A stretch of DNA of 64,000 nucleotides from Stropharia rugosoannulata. Its lineage: Eukaryota; Basidiomycota; Agaricomycetes; Agaricales; Strophariaceae. Each line of letters starts with the position of its first letter. Within the stretch, counting starts at the first letter, position 1. The notes beneath the pieces were generated by a model. That model was given only the letters and a program-made list of their open reading frames with translations, was not told where the DNA came from and did not search any database. The translations under genes were made by a program, and so were the position numbers. Where the stretch lies: assembly GCA_028532985.1 (NCBI GenBank), contig JANCIK010000013.1, positions 1,488,001 to 1,552,000 of the forward strand, written 5' to 3'. Shown here one piece after another: positions 12,455-19,778 of this stretch.

Positions 12455-13131
12455 TCACTATATTCAAAAATTGGATCCATTGGCTGGCAAATGTCGGTTA
12501 GACCGGCGGTATCATGTTTGAAAAGATGAATCAGTACCCGGCTGCCTGTTTGATATTCCATTTAAAACCAGCGATCCATTTAATTTTTGGCACGGGTAAT
12601 GATAATTGTGATTGTTGACTGGCAATTTTCAGATGCGCAGCCGGCATCATTAGTGTCAGCACCGGCTGCCTCGTACAAATCTGGCCGGCTGTCGTAAGCA
12701 CAAATGCAACAGTGAATCACATGATCTTCTATGCTTGTGATGGATTTGCTGGGGTTCTAACATTTTGGAGACCGGCGATGTAACCGGCAGTTCTGCGTCA
12801 TCAACTAGTGTTCATGTTTGGTAGGCCAGGCTGCATACAGTTAAATAACTAGTGTTTTATTCAAGCAAAGATACAGTCTGAGCTAGTCTAAACAAAGTGT
12901 TTAAATCAAGTACAAGGCCGGCAGTTAGGCTGGCAGTTTCCCATTACAGAGTAGGATTACCTGCTTCACAGTATATATACACAGTCACATATTGGGGTAC
13001 ATCTGAAATACTTGAGCAAATCAAATGACTAACAGAGTATGCTGTGACTGCCGGTGTGGCCGCCGGTTTCATTCAATCATTTTGTCTTCAAGCTTATAAG
13101 GCTCTGAGACATCAAGGGCAAATGCATACAT
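12455..13131. mobile_element. Unassigned repeat fragment rich in GCCGGC
   Basis: About 680 bp unlike any other family in the window, between the C LTR and element A. It carries repeated GCCGGC / CTGCCGG words. On the minus strand it has a TATATATA box (near 12970) and AATAAA (near 12855). TGTTAGAACCCC (minus, near 12770) could be an LTR terminus. No coding frame. It is probably an LTR fragment of another family. Confidence 0.45.
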
Positions 13132-13224
13132 TTCAGTATTAAGGGAGGGCATGATGATAAGAGACAGGGTCATTGCGGGACCATATATATATTACAAAAC
13201 CATCCATCAGAAAGGTGTGCGGAC

Positions 13225-13704
13225 TCAATCGTAGCTAATATCATCTACTACAAGGGCGGCGTCGGGATCTACGTCTAGAATGGCGGTCCCTGTTGGTTCC
13301 GAGGGTGGGAGGTTGTGAAAAGGCATGCCAAGATGACTGTACCAATCGAGAAGGTGAAGGGCGGTGTTACTGAGCATGCATGCATCGAAATGATCATCGC
13401 TGAATCTGCGCTGAGCGTGGCCTTCGTAAAACACGATTGTCATGACCAAAGGCAGGAATTGGCGATTGAAGTCAATAAAGCGCAAGGGCAGCGTAATATG
13501 GTCCTGGAAGGAACGTTAGCAGAAGGAGCGCTTGCAGGGATTCAAGAAGTTTACCAGTGCACGCACGAGGGACTGAGCAGATTGTAAAGGAAAGTGAAAA
13601 GGGCCGTTGTTGCAGTCCTCTGCGAGCTCCGCATGAACGGCGAGTTGTCTCAGTAAAACAGTGAATTGGCGAGCAACAGCAGTGTGCTGATATCGGAGAG
13701 CCAT
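13225..13704 (-). CDS. AS2 antisense accessory protein of element A (142 aa, 2 exons)
   Basis: Model: exon 1 13704-13555, intron 13554-13504 (GT...CTAAC...CAG), exon 2 13503-13225, phase 0. The product is a small, mostly helical protein (MALRYQHTAVARQF... / DHITLPLRFIDFNRQFLPLVMTIVFYEG...) with an acidic C-terminus ending DDISYD. C AS2 (33672-33184) shows the same block pattern (EQITMVELRVL...YMTMTFGYTG) although the sequences differ. I recognise no known domain. TATAAATT lies ~40 bp upstream (13742-13749). It is intact here, whereas E has a stop at codon 4. Confidence 0.7.
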
Positions 13705-14196
13705 GTAAGGCAGTAAAGAAACTGTCAACTGGGGACAGTTGAATTTATAGTGGGGGGGAGAGATGGCCTAGCCAAGCAGAGATAGATCTAGGAGCTTAAG
13801 GAGATAAGGAGATAATGCAAAGAGGTCAGAAGGGCAGGGCAGAAGTAGCAGGGGGCTAGCGTATACGCATATGTGTATCTTTTATATGCGTGCATCGCAC
13901 TTACACTCGCCCACTACAGAGAGACAGGAGCAGAAGTTGGTGGGCACATACTGGCAAGTGTGCAACACATATGCGCGCACTGTACTTGCACGCGGTCACT
14001 ACAGAGAACTTGCTGTTAAGGACTACATCAGGAGATAAAAGCACTTGATATCACACAAGAGAGAAACAAGAGAATAATTAGATAGCATATAATAGTAAAC
14101 AAAGCTATTCTACATATGCTAGATAGAATAGTAGGTGGAGAACAAGAAGGAAATATAAGAAAAACAAGCGCCAGAAGGCGCGCACTGCAGCAAGAA
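13705..14196. other. AS1-AS2 spacer of element A
   Basis: Apart from the AS2 TATA box I see no gene. The stretch contains several TGCGCGCA-like and ATGCATCGCAC-like family words (for example near 13885 and 13970). It aligns with E 46058-46537. Confidence 0.55.
13742..13749 (-). promoter_or_regulatory. TATA box of AS2 (element A)
   Basis: TATAAATT on the minus strand, 38 bp before the AS2 ATG at 13704. The same box is in E at 46493-46500, which supports independent transcription of AS2. Confidence 0.5.
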
Positions 14197-14868
14197 TTAG
14201 GACTCCATAACATCACCATAGTCACCATCCTCTTCCTCAGCGGAGGCCTCGGGATTCGAATCATCAACAACCACAGAAGAAGACTTGTAAGGGCGGGCAG
14301 GAGTTTTGCCTTTGCCTTTGCCTTTGCCCTTGCCTTTGGACGATTTGGCCTTGGAAGGAGCTGGTGCACAGACTTTGGCAGCAGCGGATGGTTGGGGAGC
14401 GGGCGCGAAGGTAGCAGGATCGTGTCGAGGATGGTTGGGGTCAAAGAAGGAGGACAAAGGAGTGAACTTGATGGGCTTGTCGGAGTCAAGAGGCTCGCAG
14501 AGCGCATCATACACGGCACAGAGCTGCTCAAGATCCATGGAACGGAGGGCATCGAAGGTTTCGCAGTCAGAGAAACAAGAGCCAATGATGACGTTGGTGG
14601 GCAAAGTCGCAGCCATAGCTTGCACAAGCTGCACAAGCTGGATAAGCTCGGCGAAATGAAGGTGTTGAAGCCCTCGACGAGTCTCTTCCGCGGCACGTGC
14701 TTGCTGACAGAACACTTTGAGACAGGAAAAAGAAGCCTGTAGTTCTAAGAAAAAGGAGGAAATGAGAAGGGACAGAAGAAAAGAAAAGGTGATGTGCACA
14801 CCACGGGGGGAGGTGCGATGCCAACCAGAAGTGCCTTCCAACGCACTGTCAAGCTTGGTGCCGGTCAT
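14197..14868 (-). CDS. AS1 antisense accessory protein of element A (196 aa, 2 exons)
   Basis: Model: exon 1 14868-14826, intron 14825-14745 (GTTGGC donor, TTAG acceptor), exon 2 14744-14197. The phases fit. The N-terminal ~100 residues are helical with scattered cysteines (SCLKVFCQQARAAEE..., SCFSDCETFDAL). Next come a Pro/Ala-rich linker and a (GK)5 tract, then an acidic tail (ASAEEEDGDYGDVMES). The GK tract and acidic tail suggest nucleic-acid or chromatin contacts, but this is inference. Only the last codons survive in E (46032-46057). Element B inserted 35 bp upstream of the ATG and may have cut its promoter. Confidence 0.65.
   Translation of the reverse strand: MTGTKLDSALEGTSGWHRTSPRGVHITFSFLLSLLISSFFLELQASFSCLKVFCQQARAAEETRRGLQHLHFAELIQLVQLVQAMAATLPTNVIIGSCFSDCETFDALRSMDLEQLCAVYDALCEPLDSDKPIKFTPLSSFFDPNHPRHDPATFAPAPQPSAAAKVCAPAPSKAKSSKGKGKGKGKGKTPARPYKSSSVVVDDSNPEASAEEEDGDYGDVMES
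14306..14341. repeat. Hexanucleotide repeat encoding (Gly-Lys)n in AS1
   Basis: Tandem TTTGCC/GGCAAA units on this strand encode the GKGKGKGKGK tract of AS1 on the opposite strand. Confidence 0.8.
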
Positions 14869-15299
14869 GGTATGCATACAAGGGCCTTGGCCACCTAGGC
14901 GGTGATAGGGCACCTAAGTGCCTGGCCATGAAATTTTGCGATTTTACTACAAATCCTATCATTTCAGTAGTCTAGACTATTAAAGTCGTATTAAAGACTT
15001 CAGTATGACCCAATGAGAGACAGAGAATAATGAAGACAAGTGTAGACCTCCACTTAATCAATTAAGCGGGCTATTTTAACTATAAGCGAAACCACACTAA
15101 AAGCTTAAGTAAAAGTGACAACGGTAACTGTCCACGTTAAAGAACTTAACTGGAGAGTAAACCAAGAGACTTTAAAACAAGCGGGTTAATAAGCCTTTAC
15201 GGTTGGACTTAGTCGCATGACCAGTATGGCTTATAAGCGCATCTGACCGGCTTAAAGTTAGAATAATAATAAGCCCGGCATAAAGGAGAGCACAGGTAC

Positions 15300-15790
15300 G
15301 CTTTGCATTTAACCCGGTATAATTATACCGGGCTAAATGTAAAGTTACTGCCCAAGAAAATACACTTAGTAATGTCGTCAATTTCGAGGAAGTCAGATAA
15401 GCGGGTTAAACAGAGTGCAAAGGCAGAGGCATTATACCGGGTTAAATTATACCGGGTTAAATGACACCAACCATAACGAAGAAACTCGACTAGAGACTTA
15501 TAGCAGGTCAGTCTTCTAAAAAACCAGCCATCGAAAACGAGAGATTAGGAAAAGCAAATCATTATGCTGGGTTATTTAACTCGAGTAATTATACCTGTCT
15601 ATTTGACTTAGGCTTTATACTGGGATAAATGACTTAGTCGTTATACCGGGCTGTTTGATTGAACGTTATACCGGGTTAATTAGCAAAGGTCAATAAACCG
15701 GGCTAATAAACTTAGACAGTTCTACCGGGCTAATTAGCGGGGCCTCGTACGGGCCATACAGAGGGAATATAGCGGGCTATTTGGCAGGAG
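15300..15790. repeat. B-word cluster with near-perfect palindrome
   Basis: Dispersed, spaced copies of TTATACCGGG(T/C)TAA and variants occur in both orientations. Two head-to-head copies form a 32-bp near-perfect palindrome at 15307-15338, and two direct copies abut at 15430-15462. Spacing is irregular, so this is not a simple tandem repeat. Confidence 0.85.
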
Positions 15791-16144
15791 CCTGATAGAC
15801 CCTGAAAAGCGGGTACAGTCGGAGGCAAGATGACTCACCAGTGGGGTAACTCTGTCCCGGCTTACATTCCAAAAAGCCAAGGCGTAGTAAAACTGACTGT
15901 ACTCAGGAGGCAGACAGATGCCCAGGCACCGAAAGACGGTTTAACCGTTCTAAAAATAGGCTCGTTCCTGACAAGCCTTCAGAATCTATCCTTTTTCAGT
16001 TATTTCAAATTCTTACTCCACTCATCTAGAACGACTAAAATGTAATTAAACGGGCAGAACCGTATGGACCTACAAACCAATCGGGTGCGAGGTTTTAGTA
16101 GAGAACGCCTCCGGGCGCCTACGAAAACCTGTCTCCCAGAAACG

Positions 16145-16152
16145 TATAAATA
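16145..16152 (+). promoter_or_regulatory. TATA box in B LTR
   Basis: TATAAATA within the LTR, upstream of the tandem repeats. It is the likely promoter for the genomic transcript and is conserved in the other two B LTRs. Confidence 0.55.
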
Positions 16153-16298
16153 CCCCAGCATGTAACGTAGAATAACAGGTTCCCCCGAGTAGATTTACCT
16201 AGAGTGAATATATACGGTTAAAGTCCTCACTGCGAGTTTTAGAGAGAGTTCAAAGCTTTTGACGGATTACTTGACTAAGTCTTGAGTCTGGAAGCAGT

Positions 16299-16458
16299 TT
16301 TGCAGGCAACGTTTAAACATATACCTGGAGCGGTTTAATTTTGCAGGCAGTGTCGTCGCGCACATACCTGGAGCAGTCATTTTGCAGGCAACACTACGTG
16401 TATACCTGGAGCGGTTATTTTGCAGGCAGTGTCGTCGCGCACATACCTGGAGCGGTTA
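16299..16458 (+). repeat. Four ~40-bp tandem repeats in B LTR
   Basis: Each unit runs from TTTGCAGGCA to ATACCTGGAGCGGTT, with alternating inner sequences (GTGTCGTCGCGCAC or a diverged form). The array lies downstream of the TATA box, probably in R/U5. The solo LTR has the same four units. Confidence 0.85.
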
Positions 16459-16798
16459 AACAGTTATTCAGTTCTCTTTCTGATCGTCGTGTCAGACTAA
16501 GTCTCATTCGAGCACCTCGCGTTATACGCACACAAACTACACTTATCACACTACACTACCACGCCCTTGGGCTGAGTCTTTGTGTTAAGAAAACGTTTAC
16601 CCGGCTTATATTATAAAAGACAACTGTGTCTTTCTTTTGTACATAGACCCCCAACTTCGCATTAAAGAAGCATTTGTTTGAGATTGGTTGTGTGTTTTTG
16701 TTGTGGTTGTTGGTTGTGTTGTGTTAGAGCATTTCTAGCAGGACATACAAACGGGCCATCACTGAGCACTTGACCAGACCCAAACAAGGTCCTTCATC

Positions 16799-16815
16799 TG
16801 GAGCCCACCGCGAGG
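16799..16815 (+). promoter_or_regulatory. Primer-binding site of element B
   Basis: TGGAGCCCACCGCGAGG begins two bases after the LTR. It complements a tRNA 3' end of the form ...GGTGGGCUCCA. The identical site is used by C, D and E. I cannot name the tRNA from the sequence alone. Confidence 0.8.
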
Positions 16816-16890
16816 GGGTTTTAGACTGATTACAGTTATTATAATATAAACCTAAATAAACGGGTTCTTTATATAAAGAATTCAGTTCTG

Positions 16891-17211
16891 CCCGGTTGAA
16901 ATCATTACTGGATCTTAGTAAAGATTTCGCCGGTTACAAAAATTTCTAAAAACAAAAGCTCTAGTAAAACGTCGTCGCCAGTCAAACGAGCAACTAAGTT
17001 AGACCGAGCAAAACAAGCCGCTACTTCCTCATTAGCCATCAGTGCATTACAACCGCCTGGTGCTCCTAAGAAACGCGCGACTTTAAATTCAGTTACTGCC
17101 GGGTTATCCAGTGGTCTAGTACCCACCGTCCGTAAACGAGTTTTAAAACCAGTACCCCGCTTAAACTTCCAAACCACTACTAGTACAGAGAGCATACCTC
17201 CTCTAGAAAAT
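16891..17211 (+). other. ATG-less open frame continuous with gag (element B)
   Basis: About 105 codons upstream of the gag ATG are open in the gag frame, from just after a TGA near 16890, with no ATG. The translation is basic and Ser/Thr/Pro-rich. A comparable extension exists in C and, much longer, in D and E. It would be translated only with a non-AUG start or a spliced leader. Confidence 0.5.
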
Positions 17212-18471
17212 ATGGCGGATAAAAGCAGAATGCCCAACCCCCAATCAAGGGACGCCCCGTCCTTTGATTCAGAAAAGCCAGAAGAACTCCTGAGATTCAT
17301 CAGTCGAATGGAGGACTTATACAAAAAGTACTCAATCACAGAGGACGAGGAAAAAATTACCAATCTAGGGAAATACGCAGATGCGACTTCAGAAATGGAG
17401 TGGCAATATCTGAAATCCTATACTGGGGAAAATTGGGAGAAGTTCAAAAGTGAACTAATAGACTCATATCCTCAGGCAGCCGACCAAGAACGGGGTTCGC
17501 TTAAGAAATTACAGCGACTATGCAAGGATCATAGAGGAATCAATCAGACCGACCTCGTGGACCTGAAATCTTTGATACGAAGCTTTGTAGCCAAGGTCTC
17601 TAAACTACAAAAAGAACCCGCCTTACTGTCTAACAGAGAAGCCGTGGAAATGTTCTTGGAGTGTCTAGAACCAGAGTTTAGAAGTAACGTTCAGAGCCGT
17701 TTAGAGGTAACAAGTAAAGCTGTAGAAGGAAAAGTACGACCCGAAGACCGGTATAAATTGGATGATGTGATCGAGACGGCTATATCGATTGGTCAAGGTT
17801 CCCGAACGACCTACAAATCGTTAACGTCGCGCGCGAGTACAAGCCAAAACAGCCAGGCTAATCCAGAAATGTCTACTAAGGTAGAAGCTGAGATATGCAG
17901 GATGAAAGATACCTTTAATATCCAAGCCAAACAGGCTGAGAGCAATATGAAACTTATTAATAATAAGATTGAGGAATTAACCCGGTTAATGTCGCAGTCT
18001 AGGGTGCTAGCCCAATCCTCAGGTAGTAACGGACCTAGGTATGGTGCTAGCAGCAGCCCGTCAGGCATTTGTTTCTATTGCAATGAGTCTGGCCATATGA
18101 AAAATGAATGCCCGGTAAAAGGGGATCATATAGCTAAAGGATGGATATTAGTAGATGTCTATGGCAAAGTTAAATTGGCTGACGGAAGACCTGTTCCGTG
18201 GGGAAAAGCAGGGGACTCAGTAAAAGAGCGAGTTGAAGCTCTGTTTGTCGACGGCAAGGTCACGGTTAATCTTAACGTGAAACCAAGGAACCAGCCCGGT
18301 ATAATACAGTTCAACCACACAGTTGCTCACAGAGCCGAAGGAGAACAATTCAACCTGGGTGATTCAACCCAGGCCGACTTGGAAATCCTTCTGGACAAAA
18401 TGGATCTGAACGACGTCAGGCAATACCTATACGGTAAAATGCAGGAAGACGCAGACCAAGAAAATTTCTAA
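17212..18471 (+). CDS. gag: Gag of element B (419 aa)
   Basis: It starts MADKSRMPNPQSRDAPSF, aligning with the MPVRGARGAPSF segment of D and E Gag. A helical capsid-type domain follows (about residues 20-190). After a linker there is one CCHC knuckle, CFYCNESGHMKNEC, near residue 288. The C-terminal ~110 residues include a segment shared with A/E (DGRPVPWGKA.. / DGSSIPWDPS..). It ends at TAA 18469-18471, right after the heptamer AAATTTC. It appears intact. Confidence 0.9.
   Translation: MADKSRMPNPQSRDAPSFDSEKPEELLRFISRMEDLYKKYSITEDEEKITNLGKYADATSEMEWQYLKSYTGENWEKFKSELIDSYPQAADQERGSLKKLQRLCKDHRGINQTDLVDLKSLIRSFVAKVSKLQKEPALLSNREAVEMFLECLEPEFRSNVQSRLEVTSKAVEGKVRPEDRYKLDDVIETAISIGQGSRTTYKSLTSRASTSQNSQANPEMSTKVEAEICRMKDTFNIQAKQAESNMKLINNKIEELTRLMSQSRVLAQSSGSNGPRYGASSSPSGICFYCNESGHMKNECPVKGDHIAKGWILVDVYGKVKLADGRPVPWGKAGDSVKERVEALFVDGKVTVNLNVKPRNQPGIIQFNHTVAHRAEGEQFNLGDSTQADLEILLDKMDLNDVRQYLYGKMQEDADQENF
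18462..18468 (+). promoter_or_regulatory. -1 frameshift heptamer, gag to pro (element B)
   Basis: A AAT TTC in the gag frame immediately precedes the gag stop. The -1 frame is open and leads straight into protease. It is the positional equivalent of G GGT TTC in A, D and E. Confidence 0.75.
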
Positions 18472-18482
18472 AGTGTTCGAGG

Positions 18483-19778
18483 ATGGGATCAGCTGACCCT
18501 AATAAGTTGGCTAGCTTAGTAGGTTTATCAGCCCCGGAGGACAAATTAGAAAAACAGCCAAAGATGAAAAATAAAAATAAAATAGTCGAAGTCGTTATGA
18601 ACACTAGAAAGAAGCCGGTTGCACAAACGAGAAGTGTGGAAGAAAATGTGAATCCTCAGCCTAGTCAAGTGGCAGAGGTACCTTTTGTGGACGTAAGGCC
18701 TTTGAATGAAGTTCATAGGCGGGACGTCCCAAGAGAGAAACATATACCTGCTTATCAGACCAGAGCACCAGTGGAAGCTAGCGCAGTAACAAAAGACGTA
18801 GTAGACTTAATATTAAATACGCCGGTAGGTACTACAGTGGGGCAGTTGCTGGGCAATTCACCTGCTTTATTAAAAGAATTAACCCGGCATATTTCTAAAG
18901 TCAGAGTACCAGTCCAGCCTACGGTCGCGTCCAATGTAAACATCACAGAGGACGAGAACAGGAAAGATTGGTATGATGAGTATATAGAAAGTGACGGGGA
19001 AATAAATAAACCGGTTGATCCGGAAGAGAGTCTATCATTTGTTAGTCAGGAAGTACTACCTAGTACTTCTGAGCCAACAATAGAGTTAGATGCCGAACCG
19101 AGTCTGGATATAATATCAGACACCCAAAAGCGGGTAGAAATATATATTGAAGACTTGCTGCAGTGTACCAATTATTGTATCTTGCCTCACGACTCAGAAA
19201 TAGGTCAAGCGGGTACAATAGTAGTAACCGATCCGGTAGTCCAATACTTGGATAGCCTAGCAGAGACAGATGAGCCCGTTGACATCAGATGGGTAGCTAC
19301 AGAAGCCAGACCAGTTAGGTCAGTATACCCAAAGGTTAATAATGTGGATCAGGAGGAAGCACTACTAGATGGAGGATCAGAAATAGTATCCATGGCCAAA
19401 GATGTTGCCGTCTCATTGGGTATATCCTGGAATCCAAAAATAACCATCAATATGCAGAGCGCCCAAGGACATGTAGAAAGGACTCTAGGTTTGGCTAGAA
19501 ATGTGATGTTTGATTTTGGCGGGTTAAAATACTTGCTACAAGTCCACATCATAAACGACCCGCCTTACAAAGTTCTTCTGGGTCACCCTTTTGAAGTAGT
19601 ATCCGCCTGTAACATTAAAAATGAAATGTCTGGCAATCAAACCATCACTCTGACGGATCCAAGAAATGGGAATAAGCTAGTAGTACCAACATTTGATAGA
19701 GGAAAATCACCGGCAGAACTAAGGAAGCCAACTGCAGTGCAAGCAGCAGAACAAGTTTTTCCAGCATCGAGGAGTTGA
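18483..19778 (+). CDS. Aspartic protease region of element B
   Basis: This frame is -1 to gag and open from the slippery site; the first ATG is at 18483. It has a long N-terminal part, then a retropepsin core with LLDGGSEIVSM (D-G-G instead of the usual D-S/T-G) and VLLGHPFEV. The end overlaps the start of pol in a further -1 frame. No stops are seen. The DxGS form varies between families here (DSG in A/E, DQG in C), so DGG may be natural rather than a lesion. Confidence 0.82.
   Translation: MGSADPNKLASLVGLSAPEDKLEKQPKMKNKNKIVEVVMNTRKKPVAQTRSVEENVNPQPSQVAEVPFVDVRPLNEVHRRDVPREKHIPAYQTRAPVEASAVTKDVVDLILNTPVGTTVGQLLGNSPALLKELTRHISKVRVPVQPTVASNVNITEDENRKDWYDEYIESDGEINKPVDPEESLSFVSQEVLPSTSEPTIELDAEPSLDIISDTQKRVEIYIEDLLQCTNYCILPHDSEIGQAGTIVVTDPVVQYLDSLAETDEPVDIRWVATEARPVRSVYPKVNNVDQEEALLDGGSEIVSMAKDVAVSLGISWNPKITINMQSAQGHVERTLGLARNVMFDFGGLKYLLQVHIINDPPYKVLLGHPFEVVSACNIKNEMSGNQTITLTDPRNGNKLVVPTFDRGKSPAELRKPTAVQAAEQVFPASRS
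19754..19760 (+). promoter_or_regulatory. Putative -1 frameshift site, pro to pol (element B)
   Basis: A GTT TTT in the protease frame lies at the place of G GAT TTT in A/D/E and A GAT TTT in C. It is a weaker match to the heptamer rule. Confidence 0.45.

Larger units (their letters stand above)
10160..13173 (-). pseudogene. AS3 antisense gene of element A (exon 1 replaced by insertions)
   Basis: The ATG at 13173 starts MTLSLIIMPSLNTE, matching E AS3 (47068), but the match ends near 13132. The rest of exon 1 is replaced by the orphan fragment 12455-13131 and a C LTR 10424-12454. Exon 2 survives at 10324-10160 (LHYSKLVLRLCGTTDAERYG...). It runs 15 codons longer than in E because E has TAG where A has CAG. 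Function unknown; not functional here. Confidence 0.7.
1..14902 (+). mobile_element. Ty3/Gypsy retrotransposon A (host copy, both ends missing)
   Basis: This element enters from the left edge in mid-gag and runs through gag, protease and pol on the + strand. An antisense gene block (AS4 to AS1) follows up to 14902, where element B begins. It belongs to the same family as element E: gag, pro, pol and AS genes are colinear and very similar. Its coding capacity is lost. There is a stop in protease (2241-2243), an in-frame deletion in protease, a stop in RT (3290-3292), a frameshift near the end of pol and several lesions in AS4. It hosts a B solo LTR, a C solo LTR and an orphan fragment. No LTR of A lies in the window. 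Confidence 0.93.
14903..16796 (+). repeat. 5' LTR of element B (1894 bp)
   Basis: It begins TGATAGGGCACC and ends GGTCCTTCA, two bases before the primer-binding site. It carries many copies of the B word (CCCGG/ATTATACCGGG) between about 15300 and 15790. Four ~40-bp tandem repeats lie at 16299-16458 and a TATA box at 16145. Matching LTRs are at 6825-8718 (solo) and 62556-64000 (3' copy, which has a ~20-30-bp deletion in the motif cluster). Confidence 0.95.

Noticed and set aside
15172..15381. 69- and 71-91-codon frames repeated in the B LTRs (8240-8449, 15830-16045, 63455-63670)
   Set aside because: Identical because the LTRs are nearly identical; they cross the non-coding word cluster and tandem repeats. 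No evidence of coding.
16341..16616. Helitron, rolling-circle origin or satellite signature in the B LTR tandem repeats
   Set aside because: The repeats are bounded inside a TG...CA LTR adjoining a PBS. They are LTR structure.
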